NCBI GenBank assembly: GCA_003049465.1
Contig: PYSS01000126.1
Location: 48,740 to 112,739, forward strand
Length of the DNA: 64,000 bases
Direction of reading: 5' to 3'
From: Magnaporthiopsis rhizophila
Lineage: Eukaryota > Ascomycota > Sordariomycetes > Magnaporthales > Magnaporthaceae
Part shown: positions 1 through 11,305 of the stretch, piece by piece
Layout of the letters: the number at the start of each line of letters is the position of its first letter
Position numbering within the stretch: position 1 is the stretch's first letter
Translations under genes and position numbers: made by a program
Notes under the pieces: generated by a model
The model's input: the letters and a program-made list of their open reading frames with translations, nothing else
Database searches by the model: none
Told to the model about the DNA's origin: nothing

Positions 1-829
1 GAGTTTGCAAATGACCCGATCATCATGAATCAATTCGGGCTGGGCGGTGGCAACCCTCACAGTTTGTGTGGGTGCTACCCAGCTAGTTTCTCGAAAGAAA
101 CATCCCACGCCCTCGGCGCCTCCAGATTCCGCAAGACAAACACCCGACCCGGGGACCGCACCGCCGAGCCAGCCACCGGACCAACTGCTGAAGCGCCAGA
201 ACAGAACACGGAAACAAACTTGTCATTCAGAGCTGGCTACACCCGGCCGAGGACCCCGAGTCTGGTAGTGCACTCTTAGCTAAATCTCTTCTGCTCTTGG
301 ACTCGGACTTGGTCCACCCCGCCCTCTCCCCTCGCCCAGAGAAGGCACTGTGGGATACAGTACATACAGTATACATGGCTCGATGACGCCCACACTGCCC
401 ACCACGACCACCACCCGCTAGGGTTTTGCAGATCACGAGGTTACGTGCTGCAAGTCTGGTGGGACCAGCGGCGGACGACACGGCTTTCTCCCATTATTGG
501 AAAGGGGATCCGTGCTTCCCACGCTTCCCAGCTCCGAGCACGCCGAAGTACCCCGCCACCAGGCAGCCCCATGTCCATGCCCTGCCCTTGCCCTCGCTCA
601 TGGTATTAACTCGGCTAGCCACTCTGGTCCTTAACCCTGTCTGCCTCCCAGGACGCCAAACCAAACTCAATCCCGATGATTTAAATGAAAATGAAACAAA
701 ACCACTTCTGTCAAACCCGAGCTTTGGATGAATGACATTCCCTATCACCCCTTGATTACTTGGGTGGTTCCTGCGTGCGAGGGCGAACCGGAAAACGACA
801 ATCGGCAATGTCACGAGGAATATAAAACC
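1..829. other. Intergenic, downstream of the Rsc7-like gene
   Basis: No gene is supported here. Short open frames on both strands lack recognisable domains and splice continuity. The stretch lies beyond the 3' end of the minus-strand Rsc7-like gene, so part of it is probably its 3' UTR. A TAGGGTTTT telobox-like string occurs near 419. Confidence 0.5.
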
Positions 830-2750
830 TCACAGCAGTTTAGTAGACGGTACAATCGCCTTGTCGATGATCGGGTCCCTGCGGCAGGTAACCTCCTTCT
901 CCGGCCCCCACCTGGCGTGCCACCCCTTCTCCCTCGCCACGGCCTCGTCGAACGCGGCCCGACACCCGGGAGGGAGCAGGTCCTTGATGTCGTCGGACAC
1001 GGCCGCGAGGCCCCTGAAGGGCGAGAGGAAGTCGGAAGAGTTGCCGCCGCCAATCTCGCTGGGCCGCAGGTCGTACGACGCCGGCGACACGCCGCCGTGC
1101 GGTGTCTCAAGCGCGATGTCGACCACCCGAAAGTTACGCGGGATGTTAGGCGGCAGTGGCTTGAAGAATGTCGTCGAGGCCTCCGCAGCGCTCGGGTCGC
1201 CGTCCTGAGTTGAGCTGCCGCTGGCTGCGGGCTCGGCGGGCGCCACTGGCTCCAACGGCACCTGCTCTACGCGGGCGTGGGTAGGCTGCATTGTGGCCGG
1301 GTACTGCATGACGTTTGTGTGGACATCGTAAACCCCGTGAAGGTTGGCCTTGCGCATGTTGGTGAGAATGGTGTTGAAGTTGCTGCGCCGAGGTGAAAAT
1401 CGATGAGAAGTTAGCACAGCGGCAACGAGGGAGAGCGCAGGGGCGGCAGCTCAGAACGGAAAATTGTACCTGGCTTCGCGGGCGTGCTCCAGCATCCAGT
1501 TCGTGTCGTTGACAGCGACGCGGCGTTTCTTGGGTGCCACGAATATGCCCGTCTGCTGCGGCACCACGGGGGCGGCAGAGTGGTACACGGCCGAGGCGCC
1601 GTGCCAGGCGACGTACTGGTTCTTGTTGTACGGCTCGCCCTCGACAAAGTGGTCGTTGGGGTCGGCCAGCTCACCCTCGACGACGCCGTCGGCGCGCGCC
1701 TTGGCCACCTCGTAGTCGTCGATGACGCGGCGCCCGCCCACGATGATGAAGGCGCCGAACTCGCGGAAGACGGAGCGGGCCGTCACGATGCCTATAGAGC
1801 GGCCCTTGTAGCTGTGCGGGATGATGTCGCGCTCGATCATGTCCCGCTTCTCCTCGTCGTCCACGATGACCTTTGTCAGGCGCAGGTGCTTGGTGAAGAA
1901 CAGGTACGAGTCCCGGAAGCCGACGCAGCGGGCCGGCTCTGTCGACAGCATGTACAGGCGGTCGCCCTTGCCTAGGACCGTGAAGGTGCGGCAGCGATAC
2001 TCGCGCCCGCCTAGCAGGTTGCCGTTCTTGTCTACCTTGGTCTCGCCCTCCGGGTCCTCGGGCAGCGCGACCTCGTCGTTGATGATGTCCATCATGTTTC
2101 CCTCCTTGTCGATCTGCTGCTGCGTCGGGGCCGCCGGCGCGCCGCCCTTGCGCCCGCCGCGTCCCCTCCACCCGCCTCGTCCCCGCCGGCCGCCGCGCGG
2201 GGTGGTGTCGGAGGGGTCGCGCGCCGACGCCTCGACTGTGCTGTCCCAGTCCGGCGGACGGTTCTTTGGTGGACGTCCCAGGCGCTTTCGGCGGACGACC
2301 GTCACGGGCACAGGGGATGGCGACTTGGCCGACTCGCCGTCTGAGCCAGCATGCTGCTCCTCATCCTCATCCTCCTCGGCCGCCGACTCCTCCTTGTCGG
2401 CGTCGCCCTCCTCTTGTCCAGCATCTTGGACTTCCTCGTCATCGTCATCCTCAGGTTCGGGGACAGGATCCGGGGCCGCATCCGCCATGTTCTCGTCTTC
2501 GTCCTCCATGGGTTCGTACGTCTTGGGCGTGCTCTCTATCGCGAGGGAAGCGTAGCTTGGTCAGAAGGGCGGCGCTGATATCGGGGACGGCTCACGATGA
2601 TTTGCGGGGAGAAGAAAAGGCCCCTCGAGCCCCTCTCCGTGATCAGTCATGTGGCCACAGCCACAAACCTGGAGAATTACAATTCGGGAAGGACATACCA
2701 AGGGCAGCAGCGGCCCGTCGCGCCGCAGCGCGACCAGAACGGCGACCCAT
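830..2750 (-). CDS. RSC7: Chromatin-remodelling complex subunit Rsc7/Swp82-like
   Basis: Predicted subunit of a RSC/SWI-SNF chromatin remodeller, acting in the nucleus on nucleosomes. Model: complement(join(830..1382, 1470..2535, 2699..2750)), 556 aa. Exon 1 begins MGRRSGRAAARR, ends at a GTATGT donor (2698) and joins an exon starting ESTPKTYEP after a TAG acceptor. The second intron has a GTACAA donor (1469) and CAG acceptor (1383). The N-terminal third is very acidic (D/E runs) with a KRLGRPPKNRP AT-hook-like stretch and RGRGG repeats. The middle carries the conserved Rsc7/Swp82 (CRC_subunit) core, including GREYRCRTFTVLGKGDRLYM and RDSYLFFTKHLRL. The C-terminal exon starts NFNTILTNMRKANLHGVYD. 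Starting at the internal Met at 2509 would lose the basic N-terminus. Family assignment is strong; Rsc7 versus Swp82 cannot be settled by eye. Confidence 0.88.
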
Positions 2751-3897
2751 GCTCGAACCTGACTGGACGCCGAGACGAGGATTGAGCGCAACCCAACGCA
2801 GCAACCTGCGCGAGCAGTGCAATTGCTACGCCCGTATTTAGTCTTTTCCAGGTGTGCCCAAGGCTAGAGATCCCGAAATGGGGAGGTGTCTATCAAGCCG
2901 TCGATTCGAGCGCCCGCTAGGCCGAAGCTCAATTATGAGACGCGTGTAGTTGAAGCTCAATTTTACCGAGCCTGTAGGAAGCGCCCGTGCCGCACTCGTT
3001 TGCGCCGGTGGGCCCGTGCGCTCAATTGACCAGGCTTGTCACACCATGCTGAATAAGTGCTCACAGCAAGGCCGGATACCTCTAGTTGCTATAAACTCCC
3101 GTCCTCACTCGATGCGACTGTGGTGATTCTGCCAATAATTTAAATAGGGTTGCAAAGGCTGCAACCAACTTCATTCGAGATATTGCTCTATAATAAATAG
3201 AACGCTGCAGCTGTGCAGCATGGACATCCATGGTCACCCTCCGCCCCGTAGAGCCGTCCCTACATGAATACGAGATGAGGCGTCCGTCCAGACACGATGC
3301 TTTTCCAGCCTTCGTGACAGACTTGCCTCTCGTGAATCACCACGCTCGCAGTCATGGTCACACAGAAATGGCAATGCACTGGAGATAAACCAGGGAAAGT
3401 GCCATTTCTACCAGAAATATCCGAGTCCAATGTAAACTGACCGCCAAATCTGACTGTGTGAAGACGTCTCTCAAGAGAGACATGAATTAAGCCGACATTT
3501 TCCAGTCTTTTCGCCCGGAAACCACCGCAGGCGAAGAGTGAGAAAAAAAAAAAAAAAGGCGTGAAGCCGTTGTAAAAGGGTATTCCAGTCTGCTTCCCTG
3601 TCTCAAAGGAACCAACATGCCAATCGAGGATGTAGCAGTGCTCATGGGCACACGGCAGACAAAACAAGGCCCTCTCCTTGCGACGATCGTCATAAACCAT
3701 ACGCCAGTCCGTATGTATGACCAAGTGGGACGATGGCCCGCGAATCACACCCAGATGGCGCGCCAATAGGCTGAGCGGCTCTCGTCTTAGACATCAGCCG
3801 CCATCCCGACGAGGGGCTGAAGCTCAGATCCACCCCAGTAGAAGTCAGGAGCAGCAGAAGGCTGTTTGGCGGGATTTCCAATGTCGTCACCGAACTT
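2751..3897. other. Intergenic between TFIIB 3' end and Rsc7 5' end
   Basis: No supported gene. The region holds the Rsc7 promoter and leader next to 2750 and the TFIIB 3' UTR next to 3897. An A15 run lies near 3543-3557. Short minus-strand frames across it read poly-Phe through that run and show no domain. Confidence 0.5.
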
Positions 3898-4941
3898 CTA
3901 GTTCTGGGGAAGTTTCTGGATCCCGCCCTCTGGGGGAAGATTCCAGCCCGCCTCGACCAACTGATCCTTGGCCTGGAAGAGGAAGCGGTAGGCCGTTTTG
4001 ATGGTACCGTCGCTGACACCGGCTGTTTGCGCAATCTCCTTGGACGTCTTGGGGTCGGCGATGAGGTAGGACGCCATGTAGATACAGGCAGCCGCCACCG
4101 ACAGGGGCGATCGGCCGGCGAGATCGGCGACCATGGAGCTCTTCTCGGCCAGGCGCCTCGAGATCTTCTCGGCGAAGTAGTGCTGCTTGAAGCCGAGGCT
4201 CGCGCAGTAGCGGGTGCACAGCTCTTCGGCGCCGGTGGGTCCCTTGGCATCCTCGTCGGCGTTGTTGCTGAGGCCGTTCTTAGTGGCCTCGGGGTTGCGC
4301 TTGACGAATTCCTCGAGACTCTTGTAGACCCTACCAATTTCCTTCTTGGACACGGACGTGAGAGCATGGATCTCTCGGAACGTCCGGCCGACGTTGTTGG
4401 CTCGGCAGGCAATGAAGATGCAGCCTGCGACGACGGCCTCGGGCGATTTGCCCTTGAGGAACTTGGCATCGTCAACCATCTTGAAGAGATGGCGCGCGTA
4501 GTCGAGGACAGGCTTGCCACCCGACAGTTTATCGACATGCTCGCTGATCTTGGCAAAGCTCGCTTGAAGCCCTGCATGGCCGCGATCATTCTGTGTCTTC
4601 TTGTTCGCGTTGTTGAGGCGACCGATGGTCCTGCCGCTGGCGTTTTGGCCGCGGCTGGTGTCGATCTTGGTCTCGAGCGAGTTGTCGTTCCAGATCGGGT
4701 CGCCGGCATCACCGACACGCGACGGGTCGTCGCCTCCCTCGTCGTTGGCGAACGTACGCCACTCGGAGCGGGTGTCGACGATACGATCACCCACGACGAG
4801 ACCACACTGCGAGCAGATCAGGTCTCCAGACGAGAACTCCTCAATCAGAGCAGTGGGTGCGTCGCAGTCCTTGCACTGGACGATGTTGTTCAGATCAGCC
4901 TCGTAGGGCGACACGTCTGGTCCACCGCCGGCGGTCGCCAT
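3898..4941 (-). CDS. SUA7: Transcription initiation factor IIB (TFIIB)
   Basis: General RNA polymerase II factor that bridges TBP-DNA and Pol II and helps choose the start site. One intronless exon, 347 aa from the Met at 4941 (MATAGGGPDVSPYE). A zinc ribbon has CKDC (C23, C26) and CSQC (C43, C46), followed by the B-reader/linker (DTRSEWRTFAND). Two cyclin-fold repeats follow: about residues 125-210 (ARHLFKMVDDAKFLKGKSPEAVVAGC, then FREIHALTSVSKKEIGR) and about 230-320 (SPLSVAAACIYMASYL, then KTSKEIAQTAGVSDGTIK). Length matches the family. The frame stays open upstream to 5382, but that extension is low-complexity and basic, so the Met next to the zinc ribbon is preferred. An unseen upstream exon cannot be excluded. 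Confidence 0.95.
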   Translation of the reverse strand: MATAGGGPDVSPYEADLNNIVQCKDCDAPTALIEEFSSGDLICSQCGLVVGDRIVDTRSEWRTFANDEGGDDPSRVGDAGDPIWNDNSLETKIDTSRGQNASGRTIGRLNNANKKTQNDRGHAGLQASFAKISEHVDKLSGGKPVLDYARHLFKMVDDAKFLKGKSPEAVVAGCIFIACRANNVGRTFREIHALTSVSKKEIGRVYKSLEEFVKRNPEATKNGLSNNADEDAKGPTGAEELCTRYCASLGFKQHYFAEKISRRLAEKSSMVADLAGRSPLSVAAACIYMASYLIADPKTSKEIAQTAGVSDGTIKTAYRFLFQAKDQLVEAGWNLPPEGGIQKLPQN

Positions 4942-6086
4942 CTTTGCGCCTGTGCCCGATTTCTTGGCGGACGGAGTGTTGCAAAGTTCGCGGAGAGCCT
5001 GTCGGGTTCGCTTGCTCCTGTTCCTGCGCGAGGTCCTGAGGTCTCTGCGCTTCTTTACGATCGCCGTGCGGATGCGCGGGCTTGGAATGCTTGTCTTTGT
5101 ATTGAGGACGGTTGTAGCAAGTGCGCAGAAGAGCGGCGAATGCGTCTTTGCGACGGGCTGGGTCGTCGAGGCCGACGACCGTTGGTCTTGAAGTAACGCG
5201 AAAGAGATAGCAGTCAAAAGGAACTTGGCGGTGGCACGGCGAGAAGCAGACAAAGGCAGATTCCGGAATTTGCAGTGGCCGATTGAAAGAGTGTGTTTCG
5301 GCAGACGCAAGAAAGCTACGAAGTGAAGACAATGGGAAAAGCGGCCAGCGAAGAAAGTGTCGCTCCGTCTGCGGCCGCCCAAAGGTTCTCAAAGGCGCAC
5401 ACTAAATGGTTGTCGGGCGATGCTTTCGGAGAAAGATGGTACGCCTTTGCTTCCTCGCCTCGTGCGCAGAGAATAGCCAGACCTTTGGGAGAGCGCAGAG
5501 TTGCCAGAAGCACCGGGCGGAAATCGTCAAGGCTACCGTTCGTGAAAGTGGCCGGCAACTTTGAGAGACTGGTAAAACGAGAGTCTCGACGATGACCTCG
5601 ACGGCAAACAGCGCGTGGAGCGGATGGAGTATGAACGAGAGATGGTGGCCGACGAGCACGGTCGGAGCGGAATGCGCAAGAAATCCAGATTTACGAGCCC
5701 AGGCAGCACAATTTTGGGCGTGAAGTCAGTCCATGTGGCCACTGCTGCTGACTCAGCTGTCAAGAACAAAGGAAAAAAATACTTCGGCAGATCCCGAAGG
5801 AACTGGAGGCTCCAGCAGAATAGCGCCCGCAGCAAGCAATCTGAACGAACTGTATGCAGCCCGTTCAAAAGCAACTTTCCACAAAACGGCAAGCAAAAGG
5901 AAAACAGCGGTAAAGTTGAATGGAGTATTGTGATTTTCAAGGGTTTACTCGACCTCTTTATATCCGTCTGTGCCACCGAGAATGAATCACAGCATCTTGG
6001 CCAAGCCTCGAGTACTCTGGCACAGCCCCTAACAAGGCGTTCATGCGTATTAATCCTGGTAATTAAACTGCAGATGTCTTTTTACA
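4942..6086. other. TFIIB upstream region and intergenic
   Basis: Probable TFIIB promoter and leader plus intergenic DNA. Plus-strand frames at 5293-5595 and 5615-6109 (about 100 and 164 codons) show no recognisable domain and low-complexity basic composition. I do not call them genes. Confidence 0.4.
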
Positions 6087-6881
6087 CTACTTCGCCTGAT
6101 AGACTGTGATGTTTGGGATTTCGCTCTTCGGCCTGTCCCTCCAAGCCACTCTGGTTCCTGCATCCTCTTTGGGCTGCTCGTTTACACGCGTCCCAGCCGC
6201 AGCGTGGGGCAGGAGCGGCGGCAAGTCCTGAGTTGGCAGGGAGCATTGGCTGGACGAGCGGGATCGCGTCACCGTCCTCTCCGGCAGCGAGAGGTCCTGG
6301 TATGGTGACTGCCTGGCAAAGGCTGGGTGGACTGCGGGGTGGACCTCCCCAGAGTATGATCTCTCCATCTGGACTCTCGCCTCGAATTCCTTCCAGTCGT
6401 CCCGCAGCCCGCCGCTGACCCTCTTGTTGTTGTTATTGTTCGCCGGCAGATCGCCCTCGCCGTCAGAGTCCGATTCTTCGCCGCTCTTGTCGTTGATGGA
6501 AGGCGCAAGCATGCTGGTGAGCGAGGAGATACTCTCGTCTCGCGAGTGCGCGCTGGCTCTGCTCGACCGCTCAGCGAGCGACTTGCGGATAATCATGGCC
6601 CGCTGCTCCTCCTCTTCGCTTCTGTTCTCAAAATGGCCGGATTTCCTGTTCCTCCTGAAGTTGATGCGCGGGCTGCACGGGCTGTCTGTCGTCGGGATTT
6701 GCTGTCGGCGGCTCTGTCGCTGGCGGAGGACGTGTCTGACCGCAAACACGAGGACCAAGCTTATGAGAATCGTAGCAGAGATGATGGGTGCTATCATCCA
6801 AGCTGCACCCGGTTGAGATGCATTTTGAGTGCTTGACGGGGATCCATCGCGCGGCCAGAGGTGTAGCGAGGGCGGTGGCAT
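6087..6881 (-). CDS. Hypothetical single-pass membrane protein
   Basis: Function unknown. From the Met at 6881 (MPPPSLHLW) the product is 264 aa. A short N-terminal segment containing an N-x-S sequon (NASQPG) is followed by one strongly hydrophobic helix, IAPIISATILISLVLVFAV, around residues 30-48. The rest is a long polar tail: basic (RHVLRQRQSRRQQ), then Ser/Glu/Asp-rich, a poly-Asn run, and Pro/Ser-rich stretches. This suggests type I-like topology with a disordered cytoplasmic tail. A Met nine codons upstream would read Phe codons through a poly-T run (6882-6898), so it is unlikely. The ectodomain is so short that upstream exons may be missing. Confidence 0.55.
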   Translation of the reverse strand: MPPPSLHLWPRDGSPSSTQNASQPGAAWMIAPIISATILISLVLVFAVRHVLRQRQSRRQQIPTTDSPCSPRINFRRNRKSGHFENRSEEEEQRAMIIRKSLAERSSRASAHSRDESISSLTSMLAPSINDKSGEESDSDGEGDLPANNNNNKRVSGGLRDDWKEFEARVQMERSYSGEVHPAVHPAFARQSPYQDLSLPERTVTRSRSSSQCSLPTQDLPPLLPHAAAGTRVNEQPKEDAGTRVAWRDRPKSEIPNITVYQAK

Positions 6882-8696
6882 GACAAAAAAAAAAAAAAGT
6901 ACTGTCACCTGCGTGATCCGTCTAATATTGCGTGAGATGCGCCGCAGGGCAGATATGACAACCTAGTAAGAAGTAGTGTATATCGTGAATGCTAGGATGA
7001 AGAATCAACCCGCATATGGCAAACGAGCGACAGAGCTGATATACAAAGGATTATTATTCCGATGTACAGAGGGAGAGAGGAAAGCGAGGGCCACTCCTCG
7101 TTAGTCCGAGAACGATGCGCCGCCCCCATTATAAACTTAAAGCACTGCCATTTTGATGTGATGTAATGTGTTGCTGCGAACGCCCGAGGCAGCGGGCGCA
7201 TCGCCTCGAACAGGGGAGTCTCGGCAGTCCGATTGTGTGCCTGTCGGCTCTTGAAAGTGCTATTATTGGTGTAGTGCTCGATAGTGGCTCGAGAAAACAG
7301 GGACGAGCCGACGCCAACAGCACATTTGGTGCGGACCACCGACGGGAAGGGACCCTTTGCCCTTTGCCCTCAATTGGGTGGCGGAGGCGTGGAGGGTAGC
7401 AGCGTAGGATTTTCCGAGCGGCGCAGCAGACGCGCAGCACATATGGGTCTGGCAGACTTTCATTTTGCCAATCAGTGGAAATCCCCCAATTCCTCGTATC
7501 TGCCATCCTGCGCGTCGAGTGACGACAGTCTTGCGCGGTGACGATGGTTGCTTCGAGGTCACGTTCCCAAGCCGCCCGAGTAGCATCTCGCCAGTTGGGT
7601 AACGGCTTAAAATGATCGATCTCGAGTCATACGCCAACAGTTCTTCTGTCTGCCTGTCCCTCGACCAATGTGTTACACTTCCAAATCGAATAGATAAGTA
7701 CCTACCTAGGCATCTCGGTGGCTTGGAAGTGGATTGCGGCGCGGGCAAACATTGGCGGTTAGGTCGTTGCGCGGAGATTGCGCGGGTGCTCCAATGTGCA
7801 GTGAGCGAGAATTTATTTGGTAGCAGCGGCCAAGAAGCGGCGCAGCACCGGCAAGACCCTTACCGAAGGGAAAGCGGGTGCTGTGTCTATCAGCTTGGGT
7901 TGAAGATGCCCGAGACCCCTTGCACGTCGAATAACAGCCTACATCCCTTTAACTACGATTGCAGCCTTCGGGCGGGATTGGGTGGGGTTCCGAGAGCTCT
8001 TGTTCCGTCATGTCCGTTTCATGCTGTTATGCACGGAATTCGCGGCTGCGAGAATCAGCCTGGCCGTGCGGTCCGAATCGCTGCGCCTCCGCGACCAACA
8101 CTGGCACTTGACACCCTTGCGCCAACAGCAACGGCTGGCTCGCCCGCCCCCACATGCCACGAGGCAGTGAGCTAATGTAGCCAACGTGGATGCTCTGCGC
8201 TGCATGCTAAACACTATTGGGCGTTGAGGGAGGCCAGGCAACGAGGCTAGAGTTAATTATATCCGTTGGTTTGAGGTGCGCAGGATTGCCTGGGCTTGCC
8301 CGGGAGACGCCACTGGCGCGAGCTGGGGAGGCCATAAACCTTTGCAGCTTTCTGCCTGGAGTATAGCGTACTCACCCGCGTTCCTCAGCACAAATCTCAC
8401 TTGAGGGTCCACATATGGAAGCAACCTGAGGCAAGGGGAACGCGCCAGGCTTATCCCTTTGACTGCCGTTGCGTCCCAAGCTCCCAAAGAGGAAAGGGAT
8501 CCCAGATTAATCCTCGAGAAAACAAAAGTGATTCGGCCAAAGAGAAAGCCGTGCAGACAAGGGCTCAGCAAGGGATAACCCGAACTCCTCGGCACAACTC
8601 CCACACAAAGCCCACACAAAGACAGAAGCAACTTGGCGCAGGGGAAGCGCGCCGGGCTCATATGAATTATGGGAACATCCATATTCTGGTACCCGG

Positions 8697-8945
8697 AGGT
8701 CCTTGGATCGAAACCAAGAGTTGCTAGTAACCTTTTGCATGCAAGAGTCTTTGGATCGAGCTTATTTCTGGCAGTTTGAAGGAGCCTTTGGATCGGAACC
8801 AAAAGTTGCTAGGTTGCTTTTGCTAGATGGAGCGTGAGGAGATGCTTGAATCCGGATGGGAGTCGAAAGTTGCTGGGCTACTTTTTGCTTGAAGGAAGCC
8901 AGTCAGGTCTTTGGATCCGAGAGTTGCTGTGCTAGTTAATTTTTT
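8697..8945. repeat. Degenerate tandem repeat, about 36-65 bp units
   Basis: A TTTGGATCG...AAAGTTGCT...TTTTGC pattern recurs about five times: near 8701, 8750, 8787, 8850 and 8910. Units share CTTTGGATC, (A/G)AGTTGCT and a T-rich TTTTGC block, with indels between. Seen directly; origin unknown. Confidence 0.6.
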
Positions 8946-9017
8946 TCCTTGGAAGGAAGCGAGGGTGGCCGGTAAACTTTGAGAATTGTGTTAAAACTGA
9001 ATGTGGTTATATCTATC

Positions 9018-9435
9018 ATGTTCTCGACAACCTCTTTAGCTGGTGGTCGACGTTTTCTTCTTCCTGTTTGATCCCATCCATTTGTTGTTGCCCGATGCGG
9101 ACCCGTTGCATTTTTTTTTCTGGGGCAGCGGAGCTGGGAAGGTGAGCCCGGAGCCCCACCTCGCGTGTGCTGACCAATTGCCTGGCACCCAGTGCGACAC
9201 CCAGGCACCTCAACCGACTGTGTGTTATACCAATGAAGTTCTCGACAGCCCCTTTAGCTGATGGTTGGTTTTTTTTTTTTTCCTGTTTCCTTTCCTATCC
9301 TATTTCCTTTTCTATCCTATTTCCTCTCCTTTCTTTTTCTTGCTTGCGTGCGCCCCTCGCCCTTGTTTTTCTGGGGCCGCAGAGTTGGGAAGGAACGAGC
9401 CCCAGAGCCCCACCTGGCCTCGCTTTCTCAACCTC
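9018..9435. repeat. Imperfect direct duplication upstream of the ASNSD1-like gene
   Basis: Two diverged copies, 9018-9172 and 9233-9435. Each starts with TTCTCGAC followed by CTTTAGCTG, has a T-rich stretch in the middle, and ends with a TTTTTCTGGGG...GGGAAGG...GAGCCCCACCT block (9111-9160 and 9365-9413). The second copy is longer because of a (TTTCCTATCC)-like pyrimidine insertion. Confidence 0.7.
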
Positions 9436-9506
9436 AAATCTCTGCGGGCGACGGCGCTGGGTTCCATTGACTTCCACTCGCGACTCAGCCCGAGAGACGA
9501 GGCAGC

Positions 9507-11305
9507 ATGTGCGGCATCCATCTTGCCATTCAGTGTGCCTCCTCGGCCCTGTACCCCATCGACAGCCTGCTCAGGCGCCGGCTGCGCAACCGCGGACCTG
9601 ATCACATCGGCCACGTCGAGGCGCGCTTCGCCGACGCGGTCTTGGCCTTCACCTCGACAGTTCTCGCGCTACGAGGCTCCACTATCACCACCCAGCCATT
9701 CCAGGACACATCTTCCGGCTCGGTCCTCTGCTGGAACGGCGAGGCCTGGAAGATCGATGGCCGCCATGTCCACGGCAACGATGGCGCGGAGCTGTTTGCC
9801 CTTTTTAACCAGCCAGACACAGATATCCTCGACACCATCCGCGCCATTGAGGGTCCGTTTGCGCTCGTCTTTTTTGACAAGCCCTCTGGCCGGCTCTTCT
9901 ATGCACGAGACCGCCTCGGTCGCCGCTCTCTGGTGACGAGGCGTGACGAGGCTGACGGCTCGCTTCGTCTTTCGAGCATTGCCGAACAACCCGACCCTTC
10001 TTGGGTAGAGGTAGAGGCTGACGGGATATACGTTCTTGACCTCAACATGCTCTTCTCTCCTTCTCCTCCCCCACCGGTACGGCATCCCTGGGTTGCAGCC
10101 CCAGACTTGAGCCAACGGATGTCCGGGATTGGCGTGTTCAACATTCAGATACCTCAAGCTTTGGATTCTGAGTCGTCGGCCTGGCCGGAGGCTGCTGCGG
10201 TCCCGGCGCTGCGAAATCACTTGACGGAATCGCTCCGTCTTCGCATACTGGGTGTCCCAGAACCGCCTTCGTCTGGCCAGGGTATCGACACGAGGGTCGC
10301 CGTCCTATTTTCCGGCGGCCTGGACTGTACCGTTCTGGCCAGACTGTGCCATGATTTGTTGCCGGCCACACAGGGGATCGATCTTCTCAATGTGGCCTTT
10401 GAGAACCCTCGCATCGCCTCTCAAACAGAGAAGTGTGATACACATGACCTGGATAGCCTTTACGAGGCTTGCCCGGACAGGGTTACTGGAAGGAAGTCCT
10501 TTGCGGAGCTCCTCCGGCTCTGCCCAGAGCGAGCCTGGAGGTTCATTGCTGTGGGTGTCGGCGGTCCCTTGAGTGTGCTGCTAGCGGCTAACATGCAACA
10601 GATTGACATCCCATTTGCAGAGGCAACTGCCCATAGATACAACGTCATCTCACTGATGCACCCACACAACACGGAGATGGACTTGTCCATCGCGTACGCA
10701 CTCTACTTTGCGGCTCGCGGCAAGGGCAAGTGCAACATAGCCGAGGAGACCGGTTTGCGGAGCCGGAATAATTGTTCTACGCCTGCTCGCATTCTACTTT
10801 CGGGCCTCGGCGCCGACGAGCTGTTCGGCGGCTATGTACGTCATGCGACAGCTTATTCTCGGCGAGGGTACGAGGGCCTGCTGGAGGAGCTTTTGCTAGA
10901 TGTGGGAAGACTTGGAAAGCGCAACCTGGGCCGAGACGACAGGGTCATGGGAAACTGGGGAAGGGAAGTCCGCTTCCCATTTCTGGACGAGCGGCTCGTT
11001 CGATGGGCCGTGGAACTGCCGGTTTGGCAGAAATGCGACTTCGGCAGGGCAGGAACGTCGCACCCTGGTGATGATTCCGATATCGAGCCTGCAAAAAGGG
11101 TGCTGCGGTTGCTGGCAATGGCTTTGGGAATGACCAGTGTCGCGCGGGAGAAGAAACGGGCGGTAAGTACAAAGCTCGACTGAGCTTGTGAGAAGGCTTT
11201 TATGAGAAATTGCACCGCTGACTGCGCGACTAGATACAATTCGGGTCGCGGACAGCCAAGATGGAGAGCAGCAAGGTCAAAGGCACTACCCTCATCTCTT
11301 TGTAG
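9507..11305 (+). CDS. Asparagine synthetase domain-containing protein (ASNSD1-like)
   Basis: Two-domain protein of the asparagine-synthetase superfamily. Model: join(9507..11162, 11234..11305), 575 aa. The N-terminus MCGIHLAIQ exposes Cys2, the nucleophile of class II glutamine amidotransferases, with RRRLRNRGPDH following. The synthetase half has the PP-loop FSGGLDCTVLA near residues 267-277 and SGLGADELFGGYVRH near 431. The intron has a GTAAGT donor (11163), CTGAC branch and TAG acceptor. The last exon, IQFGSRTAKMESSK, matches the conserved C-terminal motif of ASNSD1 proteins, which supports the splice. The biochemical substrate of ASNSD1 proteins is not firmly known, so free asparagine synthesis should not be assumed. 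Confidence 0.92.

Larger units (their letters stand above)
6882..9506. other. Long intergenic region with two repeat families
   Basis: No gene is supported over 2.6 kb; the longest frames (about 160-190 codons near 7263-8175) lack domains. The region contains a degenerate tandem repeat (8697-8945) and a duplicated promoter-proximal block (9018-9172 and 9233-9435), both listed separately. It probably includes the promoter of the ASNSD1-like gene. Confidence 0.5.

Noticed and set aside
7612..8175. 187-codon plus-strand frame
   Set aside because: No domain and Cys/Pro/Arg-rich random-looking composition in a repeat-bearing intergenic region.
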